Below are positions 38,113-46,840 of a DNA stretch of 58,475 bases, piece after piece. The DNA comes from an uncultured delta proteobacterium (lineage in GTDB: Bacteria; Desulfobacterota; Desulfovibrionia; Desulfovibrionales; Desulfovibrionaceae). The position numbers and the translations under genes are program-made. The stretch's first letter is position 1, and the number at the start of each line of letters is the position of its first letter. The stretch spans positions 1 to 58,475 of the forward strand of contig CAIMRY010000011.1 of assembly GCA_903843965.1 (NCBI GenBank). The letters run 5' to 3'. The notes under the pieces were generated by a model, which worked only from the letters and a program-made list of their open reading frames with translations, searched no databases and was not told the DNA's origin.

Positions 38113-38141
38113 ATATTACGCAGGCGTTTTCAAACCCACAA
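38113..38141 (-). promoter_or_regulatory. Candidate promoter of the mdtABC-like operon
   Basis: On the minus strand TTGTGG (38136-38141) and TAATAT (38113-38118) are 17 bp apart. The -10 is good and the -35 is imperfect. The mRNA leader would be about 150 nt. Confidence 0.35.
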
Positions 38142-38257
38142 GCGAAATTTCATCGGTTCCGGCAAAAAGTTACACACCTGTTTGAATTATTGTTATCTTT
38201 TAATTTTAGCATGTTATTTAAATAAATGCCCACTCTTGCCAGGTCGGCGCCTATTCC

Positions 38258-38286
38258 TTGACGACGCCTCGGCTTGCGCTTATTGT
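38258..38286 (+). promoter_or_regulatory. Candidate promoter of marR-emrAB
   Basis: TTGACG (38258-38263) and TATTGT (38281-38286) are separated by exactly 17 bp and lie about 30 bp before the marR GTG start. Confidence 0.5.
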
Positions 38287-38317
38287 TTCCAAAAGAAATC
38301 ATTTTTCGGAGGTGTGC

Positions 38318-38839
38318 GTGCAAAACACCGCGCAACGTTGTGCCGAGCAGTTGATCGGCATCGTCCCGAAGCTCATGCAGACCATGCGTGAGGAAATGCG
38401 CGCCGGCCGGGCCTCGGAGCTCACCGTGCCGCAGTTCCGCACCCTGGTCTTCTTCCAGCTGCACAAGGGCGCGGCCCTGTCCCAGGCCTCGGAGCATCTG
38501 GGCCTGGCCCTGCCCTCCACCTCCAAGCTCGTGGAGCACCTGGTGCTGCGCGGGCTGTTGACACGCGCTGCCTGCGCCGCAGACCGCCGGAAGGTCGCCA
38601 TCGCCCTCACTGCCGAGGGCCGGGACGTGCTTGCGGTGGCCACGCGCGCCGCTGCCGACGCCTTTGCCCGCAAGCTGTGCAGCCTTTCCGCCACGGAGCT
38701 GGACGTGCTCTCGGCCATGCTGGGTTCCTTGGAATCCGTGCTCGGCGCGGAATCTAACGGCCAGACAGCACCCGGTCAGACAGCACCCGGCCAGGCGACA
38801 CCAAACCGGACGACACCAAGCCGGACAGACACCCCCTGA
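38318..38839 (+). CDS. MarR-family transcriptional regulator
   Basis: 173 aa from the GTG at 38318, 5 nt after GGAGG; an upstream in-frame TTG overlaps the promoter and is less likely. The winged helix is readable: ELTVPQFRTLVFFQLHKGAA, LPSTSKLVEHLVLRGLLTRA, RRKVAIALTAEGRDVL. It probably represses both the downstream emrAB-like genes and the divergent RND operon and is released by a small molecule. The C-terminus is a repetitive tail (GQTAPGQTAPGQATP) encoded by five 15-bp units. Confidence 0.88.
   Translation: MQNTAQRCAEQLIGIVPKLMQTMREEMRAGRASELTVPQFRTLVFFQLHKGAALSQASEHLGLALPSTSKLVEHLVLRGLLTRAACAADRRKVAIALTAEGRDVLAVATRAAADAFARKLCSLSATELDVLSAMLGSLESVLGAESNGQTAPGQTAPGQATPNRTTPSRTDTP
38759..38833. 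repeat. 15-bp tandem repeat at the 3' end of marR
   Basis: Five units of 15 bp (first two GGCCAGACAGCACCC and GGTCAGACAGCACCC) encode the (G/N/S)(Q/R)xxP tail. Confidence 0.85.
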
Positions 38840-38981
38840 CCTCTGCCCATAAAACCGCGCGTCTGGACCTCCGCCCGCATTCCAGGTATATGCTTTGGCG
38901 CCGCAGGTGAACGCCCACGGGCACGCGCGGCGCGGCCAAGACCGCCGTTTCCCCCCACGAAAAGCCCCCCCTTGAGGACCT

Positions 38982-40019
38982 ATGGCACAGACAGAACAGA
39001 CCCCCCCGACTCCAGACCAGGCCCCGGCCCCGAACGGAAACGAGAAGAACGGCTTCGCCCGGCGCAAAAAGGTGCTCGGCGTCGTGGCCCTCATGCTGGT
39101 CGTGGCCGCCCTGGGCTACTACTACCATTCGCGCAGCCGCGTGAGCACGGACGACGCCCAGATCGACGGGCACATCTACAGCATTTCGCCGCGCGTGCCC
39201 GGCTATGTCATCGAGGTGCTGGTGGCGGACAACCAGCTGGTGGAAAAGGACCAGCCGCTGGTGCGCATCGACCCGGTGGAGTACGAGGTGGCCCTGGCCG
39301 ACGCGGTGGCGGGCCTGTCCTCCCTGGAGGAGGACTCGGCCTCGGCCGGGCAGGACGTGCAGTCGGCCCAGTCCGAATTCTCCCTGGCCCAGTTGGACCT
39401 GAACCGCAACCGCGACCTGCTCCGGGTCCAGTCCGTGTCCCAGTCGGCCTTTGACCAGGCCCAGAGCAAGGCCGACACGGCCCGGGCCAAGCTCTTGTCG
39501 GCCCAGGCCAAGCTTTCGGCCATCGGCCACGGCAAGGCCAGCATCAAGTCGAGCAAGATCGAGGCCCAGAAGGCCAAGGTGCGCCAGGCCTCCCTGAACC
39601 TGGAATACGCCACCATCGTCGCGCCCGCGCGCGGGTTCGTCACGCGCAAGGCCGTGGAGCCCGGCACCATGCTGGCCAAGGGCCAGCCGATCATGGCCCT
39701 GGTGCCCCTTGATCCGGGCGAGATATGGATCACGGCCAACTTCAAGGAGACCCAGCTGACCCACGTGCGGCCCGGCCAGCGCGTCAGCATCGAGGTCGAC
39801 GCCTTCCCCGGCGCAACCATCGGCGGCAAGGTGGACTCCATCCAGGCCGGAACCGGGGCCAGCTTTTCGCTCTTCCCGCCGGAAAACGCCGCAGGCAACT
39901 ACGTCAAGGTGGTGCAGCGCATCCCGGTCAAGATCAGCCTGGACAACGGCACGCAGGGCGATCCCCTGCCCCCGCTGCGCGTCGGCATGAGCGTGTTCCC
40001 GACCATCCACATCAACTAG
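38982..40019 (+). CDS. emrA: HlyD/EmrA-type membrane fusion protein
   Basis: 345 aa. A single membrane anchor (VLGVVALMLVVAALGYYYH, about 31-49) is followed by the biotinyl-lipoyl-like half (STDDAQIDGHIYSISPRVPG), an alpha-hairpin of about 100 residues, and the closing half (YATIVAPARGFVTRKAVEPG, FKETQLTHVRPGQRVSIEVD). It forms a periplasmic duct for the MFS pump EmrB next to it. The gene lies about 140 bp after marR. Confidence 0.92.
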   Translation: MAQTEQTPPTPDQAPAPNGNEKNGFARRKKVLGVVALMLVVAALGYYYHSRSRVSTDDAQIDGHIYSISPRVPGYVIEVLVADNQLVEKDQPLVRIDPVEYEVALADAVAGLSSLEEDSASAGQDVQSAQSEFSLAQLDLNRNRDLLRVQSVSQSAFDQAQSKADTARAKLLSAQAKLSAIGHGKASIKSSKIEAQKAKVRQASLNLEYATIVAPARGFVTRKAVEPGTMLAKGQPIMALVPLDPGEIWITANFKETQLTHVRPGQRVSIEVDAFPGATIGGKVDSIQAGTGASFSLFPPENAAGNYVKVVQRIPVKISLDNGTQGDPLPPLRVGMSVFPTIHIN

Positions 40020-40035
40020 GGCGGCTGGCCGGCAC

Positions 40036-41616
40036 ATGGGCGCAGTGGGGACAGCGGGCGGGCAGCCCCTGGTGAACAAGTGGCTCATCACCCTGGCGGT
40101 GATGATCCCGACCTTGATCGAGATCCTGGACACCAGCGTGGCCAACGTGGCGCTGAACCACATCCAGGGCAGCCTTTCCGCCGGGCAGGAGGAGGTCACC
40201 TGGGTGCTGACCTCGTACCTGGTGGCCAACGCCGTGGTCATCCCCATGAGCGGCTGGCTGGCCCGGGTGCTGGGCCGCAAGCGCTACCTCATGGCCTCGC
40301 TGGTCTTGTTCACGCTCAGCTCGCTGCTCTGCGGCGCGGCCACCAGCCTGGCCATGCTGATCTTCTTCCGGGTGGTCCAGGGCATCGGCGGCGGCGGGCT
40401 GCAGCCCATGTCCCAGGCCATATTGCTGGAGACCTTCCCGGCCCGGCAGCGCGGCCTGGCCATGAGCATCTTCGGCATGGGCGTGGTGCTGGGGCCCATC
40501 CTCGGACCGCTGCTGGGCGGCTACCTCACGGACAACTACTCCTGGCGCTGGATCTTCTACATCAACCTGCCCGTGGGCATTCTGGCCCTGTACATGGTGC
40601 AGGCCTTCGTCTTCGACCCGAGCTACCAGGAGCGCCACGAAAAGGGCGACAAGGTCGACACCGTGGGCCTGGCCCTGCTCTGCCTGGGCATCGGCTGTTT
40701 GCAGATCGTGCTGGACAAGGGCCAGACCGATGACTGGTTCAGCTCCAACTTCATCCTCGCGCTCAGCCTGGTCTCCGCCGTGTCGCTGGTCACGCTGGTG
40801 TTCTGGGAGCTTTCCCACGAGCGGCCCATCGTGGACCTGCGGATCTTCAAGAATGTCAGCTTCGCCACGGGCAACGTGGTCATGTTCCTGGGCTTCTTCG
40901 CCTTTTTCGGGTCCATTGTGCTGCTGCCGATGTACCTGCAAGGGCTCATGGGCTACACGGCCTACCTGGCCGGGCTGGTGCTGGGGCCGGGCGGCGGGGT
41001 GGCGCTTTTGGCCATGCCCGTGGTGGGCAAGCTGACCGAGCGCGTGGACAGCCGCCTGCTGCTCGGCGTGGGGCTGCTCATCAACGCGGGCGCGCTGTTG
41101 ATCATGTCCGGCTTCAACCTGCACATCGACTTCGCCACGGCGGTGAGCGCGCGGCTGCTCCAGGGCCTGGGCATGCCGCTGTTCTTCGTCTCCCTCACCT
41201 ATCTGACCTACGCCACCATTCCCAGGGAGCAGATGAACAACGCCTCGTCCATCTTCAACCTGCTGCGCAACCTGGGCGGGTCCTTTGGCGTGGCCTTCGT
41301 GACCACCATCCTGGCGCGGCGCACCCAGCACCACCAGAGCATCCTGGGGCAGCACCTGAACGACCTCTCGCCCACTTACGGCATCTATGTGAACAAGCTC
41401 ACCGAGGTGCTGAACCTGAAGCTGGGCCCCCTGGCCGACAACCTCCGCCTGGCCAAGGGCCTGATCTACCTGAAGATGCAGCAGGAGGCCGCAGCCCTGG
41501 CCTTCAACGACGCCTTCTACATCCAGGCCCTGCTCTTCGTGGGGCTGCTGCTCAGCCTGCTCTTGCTGCGCCAGCCCAAGCACGGGCGCAAGCCCGGCCC
41601 CCCGCCAGGGCACTAG
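40036..41616 (+). CDS. emrB: MFS multidrug exporter, DHA2 (EmrB) family
   Basis: 526 aa with 14 hydrophobic segments, as expected for DHA2 pumps. The family motifs LDTSVANVALNHIQGSL (TM1) and GWLARVLGRKRYLMAS (loop 2-3) and motif C (GMGVVLGPILGPLLGGYLTD) are clear. It exports hydrophobic compounds with EmrA by proton antiport. It starts 16 bp after emrA; an internal ATG with better signals at 40096 is not excluded. Confidence 0.94.
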   Translation: MGAVGTAGGQPLVNKWLITLAVMIPTLIEILDTSVANVALNHIQGSLSAGQEEVTWVLTSYLVANAVVIPMSGWLARVLGRKRYLMASLVLFTLSSLLCGAATSLAMLIFFRVVQGIGGGGLQPMSQAILLETFPARQRGLAMSIFGMGVVLGPILGPLLGGYLTDNYSWRWIFYINLPVGILALYMVQAFVFDPSYQERHEKGDKVDTVGLALLCLGIGCLQIVLDKGQTDDWFSSNFILALSLVSAVSLVTLVFWELSHERPIVDLRIFKNVSFATGNVVMFLGFFAFFGSIVLLPMYLQGLMGYTAYLAGLVLGPGGGVALLAMPVVGKLTERVDSRLLLGVGLLINAGALLIMSGFNLHIDFATAVSARLLQGLGMPLFFVSLTYLTYATIPREQMNNASSIFNLLRNLGGSFGVAFVTTILARRTQHHQSILGQHLNDLSPTYGIYVNKLTEVLNLKLGPLADNLRLAKGLIYLKMQQEAAALAFNDAFYIQALLFVGLLLSLLLLRQPKHGRKPGPPPGH

Positions 41617-42120
41617 TGTGGCGTTCGCAAAACAGCAAGGCATATTCTAACTGCATAACATACTGTAATTATATCTGTTCTGTGCAGCAAGTCGACCACG
41701 CTATTAGCCGAACGTCACCCTAGCCACGCGTTCATAATTGTGTGGCGCTTTGGGCTGGACGAGAACAGCGCCAGGACGGCGCGCCCTGGCGACGCTCGGA
41801 TCGACGAAAATCGCAGGAATCACCCAGGCGCGTCCTGCGCAGGGCACGTCGCAGCGGTCCGGTTGGCGGCTGGCTGCAGGGATGGGCTGCGGCAAAATCT
41901 TCCCCCCCAGCCCCAGGCCACTCCTGCGGGAACGCGATGGCGTTCCCTGCTCCCGGCTTCGCCCGCTCTCCCGGCCCTCGCTCCACTCCGCACCCGGCGT
42001 TCGGCCTGTGTTCGTTACCCGCCGCAGGCGCAGCCCGCCCGGCGCGCGACAAAAAACGGCGGGCAGCCGCACCAGGCCGCCCGCCGCTGCAGGATCAAAT
42101 CGCGCGCGTTGTCCGCGCCG
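41617..42120. other. Intergenic region with no supported gene
   Basis: 504 bp. The first 120 bp are AT-rich. The rest is GC-rich and open in several overlapping frames on both strands with no convincing start, so it is best read as non-coding. The EF-hand gene terminator lies at the right end. Confidence 0.55.
42052..42087 (-). terminator. Terminator of the EF-hand gene
   Basis: On the minus strand CGGCGGGCGGCC (42087-42076) pairs with GGCTGCCCGCCG (42069-42058) and is followed by TTTTTT (42057-42052). Confidence 0.9.
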
Positions 42121-42975
42121 TTACGCAGTCGCGGAAACCGACTGCGCCGCCTGGTCGCTGTTGGCGAACAGGTTTGAGATGAGCTGGTCCACGTTCTGGT
42201 AGGCGCTGGTGGCCTTCTGGCGCAACATGTAGTCCGCCAGGCTCCCGGTCAGGGACGCGCCATCGCTGCTGGCGCTGGCCGTGGTCCCGGTGCTGGCGGA
42301 GTTGCTGAACAGCCCGCTGATGAGGTTGTTGATGTCCGCCGTGGTTTGGCCGGTCTGGCTGGTCTGGCCGGTCGAATCGGTCTGCTCTGTCTGGTCGCTC
42401 TCGCCGGTGGCCGCTGCCTTGTGGTGGTGGTGGTGCGCCCTGCCCGCCCCGCCGCTCTCGCGGTTGGCCTTGAGCGCCGCCGTGAGTTCGTCCTGGCTGA
42501 CCTGGCCGTCGCCGTCGGTGTCGACCTTCTTGAGCTGCTCGGCCGTGACGCCGAGTTCAGCGGCGCTCAACCCCCCGCTCTTGTCCGCGTCCTTCTGCGC
42601 GAAGATGTTCTGGGCCATCTGGGCGTCCATCTTGGACATGTCCAGGCCCTGCGCGCCCTGGCCCATGCTGGCCTGGAGCATGCCCAGCTGGCCGTTTTGC
42701 AGCAGCTGGTTCTGCATCTGCTCGCGCTGCGCCTTGAGCCCGGCCTCCAGTTCCGCCTGGCTGACCTGGCCGTCGCCATCAGTGTCGAACTCGGCCACGT
42801 TGCTCTGGCTGACGCCCAGTTCCGCAGCCGAGAGCGTGCCGCTCTTGTCCGTGTCCTTGGCGGACATGATGCCCGTGGCCAGCTTGGAATCCATCTCGTC
42901 CATGTTCTTGGAGCCGAACGCCGCGCGCATGGCGTCGAAGGCGCTGGTTCCGCTCGTTGATGTGCCTATCTGCAT
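42121..42975 (-). CDS. EF-hand calcium-binding protein with internal duplication
   Basis: 284 aa from the ATG at 42973-42975, preceded by AGGAG. It has four EF-hand loops: DTDKSGTLSAAEL, DTDGDGQVSQAEL, DADKSGGLSAAEL and DTDGDGQVSQDEL. The first pair is closely repeated by the second, so two hands were duplicated as a block. Between the second pair and a Ser/Thr/Gln-rich stretch (SDQTEQTDSTGQTSQTGQTT) lies a five-His run. No signal peptide. It is related to XopA/EF-hand proteins of unknown role; a Ca-dependent sensor or structural protein is possible. Confidence 0.85.
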   Translation of the reverse strand: MQIGTSTSGTSAFDAMRAAFGSKNMDEMDSKLATGIMSAKDTDKSGTLSAAELGVSQSNVAEFDTDGDGQVSQAELEAGLKAQREQMQNQLLQNGQLGMLQASMGQGAQGLDMSKMDAQMAQNIFAQKDADKSGGLSAAELGVTAEQLKKVDTDGDGQVSQDELTAALKANRESGGAGRAHHHHHKAAATGESDQTEQTDSTGQTSQTGQTTADINNLISGLFSNSASTGTTASASSDGASLTGSLADYMLRQKATSAYQNVDQLISNLFANSDQAAQSVSATA

Positions 42976-43188
42976 GGTCGCTCCTGCCTGCCGCCGCGGC
43001 TCTGCGCCGGGCGGAATGTCGAATACACGTGAAGCCAGCGCCTGGAGCCGCGCCGCCAAGGGGCTAGCCCTGGCCGTAGCGGCGCCGTGGCCTTGTCTTC
43101 TCCAGCGCCTCCCTGTCCATGGAGGCACACCCGGATTGAGCAAGATCGGTGCCGGGGCAAATGTTGCCGCTCTGACCGCGCAAACGGC

Positions 43189-43225
43189 AAGGGCCGACCC
43201 AGGGAAAACCTGGACCGGCCCTTTT
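43189..43225. terminator. Probable bidirectional terminator hairpin
   Basis: GGGCCG-A-CCCAGG and its complement ACCTGG-A-CCGGCCC (43191-43221) form a long stem with a GAAA loop. The plus side is followed by TTTT and the minus side by TTGCC. It may end the rlmB transcript. Confidence 0.5.
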
Positions 43226-43251
43226 GGCGCACTGGCGGGAAGCGGGGTGAA

Positions 43252-43359
43252 GCCCCGAAGGGGATTACAGGCCCCGAAGGGGATTACAGGCCCCGAAGGG
43301 GATTACAGGCCCCGAAGGGGATTACAGGCCCCGAAGGGGATTACAGGCCCCGAAGGGGA
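43252..43359. repeat. 19-bp tandem repeat with internal palindrome, nearly six copies
   Basis: GCCCCGAAGGGGATTACAG repeats without a mismatch at 43252, 43271, 43290, 43309 and 43328, with a partial sixth at 43347. Each unit contains CCCC-GAA-GGGG, so RNA or single-stranded DNA would form a row of small hairpins. It lies 27 bp beyond the rlmB stop. Confidence 0.95.
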
Positions 43360-43385
43360 GGCCGGAGGCGGCGCTGCGTCACATG

Positions 43386-44834
43386 TTACAATTGCCCGAG
43401 CCGGGCCAGGCAGATGGCTGCGGCCTGGGCCACGTTGAGCGAGTCGAAGGCGCGGCGCAGGGGCACGGCCAGGCGCTGCTGGCAGTGCTTGCCCACGCCG
43501 AAGCGCACGCCCGTGCCCTCCCCGCCCATGACCAGCACGGCGGGCAGGCTGATGGCGGCCTTGTACAGGTCCTCGCCCTCGGCATCGGCGCAGAGGATGG
43601 ACAGCCCGGCCTCGGCGCAGGCGTCGAGCGTCTGGGAGAGGTTGGTCACGCGGGCCACGGGCAGGTGGTGCAGCGCGCCCGCACTGGAGCGCATGGCCCC
43701 GGCCCCGATGTAGGCCCCGCCGTGGCGCGGCACGATGATGCCCGCCGCGCCCAGCGCCCAGGCCGTGCGGGCCATGACGCCGAGGTTGCCGGGGTCCTGC
43801 ACCTGGTCGAGCGCCAGCAGCACCGGCAGGGGCGCGTTTCTCACCCCGGCGATGAGCGCGTCGAGCTCGGCGTATTCCACGGCGGCGGTGATGGCCACCA
43901 CGCCCTGGTGGCTGCCGGAGTACAGGCGGCGCAGGGTCAGGTCGTCCACAAACTGGACCTTGATGCGGTTGTCGTCGGCCAGGGTCACGATCTCCTGGAC
44001 CTTGGCGTCGCGCTGGCCCTTGCGCACCAGCACGGTGTCGATGCGCTTGGGCGCGGCTTCGAGCAGCTCGCGCACGGGGTTGCGCCCGGCGGTGATGCTC
44101 TTGCCGTCCTCTGGCTCGGCGCCTTCGGTCCGGGGGCCGGTGCGCGGCGCGGACTTGGCATAGGCGGGCCGGTCGGGCCTGCCGGGGCGATCCGGTCTGG
44201 CGGGGCGATCCGGCCTGCCGGGCCTGTCGGGTCTGCCGGGACTGTCGGGTTTGCCGGGCCTGCCGGACTTGTCCGGCCTGTCCGGCTTGTCTGATTTTTC
44301 GTAGCGCGGGCGGGAGTCGCGCTCGCCGGACTGTGCGCCAGCTGGCGTCCTGGGCGGGCGCGCGGGCTTGGGGAAAGCCGCGGGCGCTTCGTTGGGATCG
44401 CGCTCGAAGGAGAGGTCGATATCGATGTCGAAGTCGTCGTTCACCTTGCGCGCTGCGTCCTTGTCTGGGCGTTGCGGGGCCGGGCGCTGGGGGGCCGGAC
44501 GCTGCGGAGACGGACGCTGGGGCCGGTTGTCCGGGCGCGGCGGGCGCCTATCGTCACCCCTGTCGTCACGCGGGGCCGAGCCCTTTTCGCCGGGCTTGCC
44601 GCCGTACTTTGCGCCGGGCTTGCCCGCCGGTTTACCCGGACCCTTGCCCGGACCCTTGCCAGCCGGTTTGCCCGGAGCATGGCCGCCGCCAGCGGGTTTG
44701 GGGCCGCCGGAGCGTTTGGGGCCCGTGGAGCTCCACTCGTTGTCTTCGCGCTTGCCCTGCCCAGCGCGCGGCTTGCGGGCCGGTCCGGGTTTGCGCGGAG
44801 TGCTGGGGCGCGCGGGTTTCCTTGAATCTGCCAT
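43386..44834 (-). CDS. rlmB: SpoU-family 23S rRNA 2'-O-methyltransferase with a long basic N-terminal extension
   Basis: 482 aa from the ATG at 44832-44834, preceded by GAGG; E. coli RlmB is 243 aa. The C-terminal 240 residues are a normal enzyme: substrate-binding domain (GRNPVRELLEA, SGSHQGVVAITAA) and the knotted SpoU domain (ALDQVQDPGNLGVMARTAWA, VMGGEGTGVR, DSLNVAQAAAICL). The N-terminal 240 residues are Pro/Lys/Arg/Gly-rich and disordered, with repeats PRPDRPGRPDRPARPDRPG from 9-bp units. The tail may bind RNA. Gm2251-type rRNA modification is inferred from the family. Confidence 0.88.
   Translation of the reverse strand: MADSRKPARPSTPRKPGPARKPRAGQGKREDNEWSSTGPKRSGGPKPAGGGHAPGKPAGKGPGKGPGKPAGKPGAKYGGKPGEKGSAPRDDRGDDRRPPRPDNRPQRPSPQRPAPQRPAPQRPDKDAARKVNDDFDIDIDLSFERDPNEAPAAFPKPARPPRTPAGAQSGERDSRPRYEKSDKPDRPDKSGRPGKPDSPGRPDRPGRPDRPARPDRPGRPDRPAYAKSAPRTGPRTEGAEPEDGKSITAGRNPVRELLEAAPKRIDTVLVRKGQRDAKVQEIVTLADDNRIKVQFVDDLTLRRLYSGSHQGVVAITAAVEYAELDALIAGVRNAPLPVLLALDQVQDPGNLGVMARTAWALGAAGIIVPRHGGAYIGAGAMRSSAGALHHLPVARVTNLSQTLDACAEAGLSILCADAEGEDLYKAAISLPAVLVMGGEGTGVRFGVGKHCQQRLAVPLRRAFDSLNVAQAAAICLARLGQL
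44167..44299. repeat. 9-bp degenerate tandem repeat inside rlmB
   Basis: Units such as GGCCTGCCG, GGTCTGCCG and GGACTGTCG repeat about fourteen times and encode the Arg-Pro-Asp/Gly-Lys-Pro tail. Confidence 0.75.
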
Positions 44835-45014
44835 GCTGTACCTCAGGGGCTCTGGCAGGCTTGTCAAGCTTGCCAAAGAAAAAAAACAGGTGTATGTTAC
44901 GGTGTCTTTTTGCGTATCCAAAAATCGGCGCACGGGGTTCCTTCACTGCGTAAGTGGCCCCAATCTCAGGAGCCTTCCCTCCACCCGCGCCGCCGACCGG
45001 AGGAAACCATTCCT

Positions 45015-46748
45015 ATGACAATGACTGTGCGAAAAAATCGAGCCCTCCTGGGCATCCTCGTCCTTTCCACAAGCCTCTGGTCGTGCTCGACCATGAATAG
45101 CGACATCACCGACCCTGTCAAGGCCCAGCCCACGCAAAATCTCCAGTCCGCTGCCTTGTCCGGGCCGAAACTGGCCCTGGAGCAGCCACGCAACCCTACA
45201 AAACCACTGAACAAAGCGAAAACAATCGACGACAACGCCGATCTTGAGCCGGACATGTCCGCCGTGCCCCTGACCCCCGGCCAGACCGGCACCATGCTTG
45301 AGCCGGAGGTGACCACCCCGCCCCTGGCCGAGGAGCCGGAGCTCACCCCGGAGCAGCGCCGCATCCTGAGCGAAAAATCCGGCCTGGACTTCGACCTCGA
45401 CCTTTTTGAGTCCAAGGAAGTGGAGCGCTACTTCGCCTACTACACCGGCCCCGCGCGCGACACCTTCGCCAGCTGGCTCAAGCGCTCAGAGTCCCAGCTG
45501 CCCCAGGTGCGCGAGGCCCTGGTCAGAAACGGCCTGCCCCAGGACCTGGCCATGCTGCCCTTTGCCGAGTCCGGCTACAATTGCTACGCGTACTCCTGGG
45601 CCGGGGCGGGCGGCATGTGGCAGTTCATGCCCGCCACCGGCCGCAAGTTCGGTCTGACCATCGACTGGTGGATCGACGAGCGCCGCGACCCGACCCTGGC
45701 AACCGAGGCTGCGGGCAAGTACCTGGCCTCCCTGAACGACATGTTCGGCGACTGGTACCTGGCCCTGGCCGCCTACAACGCGGGCGAGGGCAAGATCTCC
45801 CGCGCGCTGCAAATCACCAAAACCGACGACTTCCTGGACCTGGTCAGCCACAACAACCGCCTGAGCCGCCGCGCGCGCCTTAAGCCGGAAACCCAGAACT
45901 ACGTGCCCAAGTTCATCGCCATCACCAAGATCTTCCAGAATCTTGAGGCCTTGGGCTTTGAGCCGGTGCGCTGGGACACCGCCCCGAAGCTGGAGACCGT
46001 GTCCGTGCCCGGCGGCACGGACCTGCTGGCCCTGGCCAAGTCCGGGGACCTGACCTGGGACGAGTTCCATATGCTCAACCCTGCCTTTCGCCGCCAGGTG
46101 AGCCCGCCAAGCCGCACGGTCAACGTGTCCATCCCGGTGCAGAAGCTGGGCCCCATGCTGAGCTACTTGCAGAACCCGGGCCAGCACCCCAATGAGGGCT
46201 TCATCACCCACGAGGTGAAAAAGGGCGAGTCGCTGAAGGCCGTGGCCATACGCTACCACGTGCCCCAGGAGGTCCTCTGCGAGATCAATGGCCAGAGCGC
46301 CTACTCCATGCGGCCCGGCCAGTGCCTCAAGATCCCGACCAGCAGCACCGGCGAGGCCATGCCCAGCCGCATGCGCAAAACCCGCAGGAACGCCTCCCGC
46401 CGCGCCAACTACGTGGTGGGCAAGAACGACAGCGTCTGGACCATCAGCAAGAAGTACCACGTCAGCGTGAAGACCCTGCTGGCGGCCAACGGCCTGGGGA
46501 GCGCCAACGGCGTCCACTCCGGCATGCGCCTGTCCATCCCCGACAACTCGGCCAAGGCCGCCAAAAAGACTCGGTCCCAGGCCGCCAAGGCCAGGGAGCA
46601 GGTCACGCGCTACACCGTGCGCCAGGGCGACACCGTGTCCAGCGTGTCGCGCAAGTTCGGCGTGGCCCCAAAGGAGCTCAAGGGCTTGAACAAAATCAAG
46701 GGCGGCGACCTGCGCGTCGGTGACAGCATCAAGATCGTCCAGCGCTAG
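45015..46748 (+). CDS. mltD: LysM lytic transglycosylase lipoprotein, MltD-like
   Basis: 577 aa from the ATG at 45015, with GGAGG upstream. A lipoprotein signal (LGILVLSTSLWSC) anchors it in the outer membrane. The SLT domain has the catalytic Glu in LPFAESGYNCYAYSWAGAGG, then MWQFMPATGRKFGL and ALAAYNAGEGKI. Three LysM modules follow (HEVKKGESLKAVAIRYHVP, YVVGKNDSVWTISKKYHVS, YTVRQGDTVSSVSRKFGVA) for peptidoglycan binding. It cleaves glycan strands to form 1,6-anhydroMurNAc. Divergent from rlmB; single gene closed by a terminator. Confidence 0.95.
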   Translation: MTMTVRKNRALLGILVLSTSLWSCSTMNSDITDPVKAQPTQNLQSAALSGPKLALEQPRNPTKPLNKAKTIDDNADLEPDMSAVPLTPGQTGTMLEPEVTTPPLAEEPELTPEQRRILSEKSGLDFDLDLFESKEVERYFAYYTGPARDTFASWLKRSESQLPQVREALVRNGLPQDLAMLPFAESGYNCYAYSWAGAGGMWQFMPATGRKFGLTIDWWIDERRDPTLATEAAGKYLASLNDMFGDWYLALAAYNAGEGKISRALQITKTDDFLDLVSHNNRLSRRARLKPETQNYVPKFIAITKIFQNLEALGFEPVRWDTAPKLETVSVPGGTDLLALAKSGDLTWDEFHMLNPAFRRQVSPPSRTVNVSIPVQKLGPMLSYLQNPGQHPNEGFITHEVKKGESLKAVAIRYHVPQEVLCEINGQSAYSMRPGQCLKIPTSSTGEAMPSRMRKTRRNASRRANYVVGKNDSVWTISKKYHVSVKTLLAANGLGSANGVHSGMRLSIPDNSAKAAKKTRSQAAKAREQVTRYTVRQGDTVSSVSRKFGVAPKELKGLNKIKGGDLRVGDSIKIVQR

Positions 46749-46777
46749 GCGCACGCGCCCCTGTCAGACACACACAC

Positions 46778-46817
46778 AAAACGACCGCCGGGTTTGCGCC
46801 TGGCGGTCGTTTTTTTT
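46778..46817 (+). terminator. Rho-independent terminator of mltD
   Basis: AAAACGACCGCC (46778-46789) pairs with GGCGGTCGTTTT (46802-46813), followed by TTTT. Confidence 0.95.
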
Positions 46818-46840
46818 GTATTTATGGTGGCCGTGTCGCA

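Larger units (their letters stand above)
37954..38317. other. Divergent regulatory region between the RND operon and marR
   Basis: 364 bp, much more AT-rich than its surroundings from about 38090 to 38310, the expected place for promoters and MarR operators of both divergent units. No single clear MarR palindrome was found. Confidence 0.6.
42976..43385. other. Repeat-rich region between rlmB and the EF-hand gene
   Basis: 410 bp holding the 19-bp palindromic tandem repeat, a strong hairpin (43189-43225) and the EF-hand leader. No gene was seen. Confidence 0.7.

Noticed and set aside
41738-42202. Several overlapping open frames on both strands after emrB
   Set aside because: Five frames are open at once with no start signals. 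High GC makes stops rare, so none is supported.
43250-43365. CRISPR array
   Set aside because: The 19-bp units are directly adjacent, with no spacers, and no cas gene is near.
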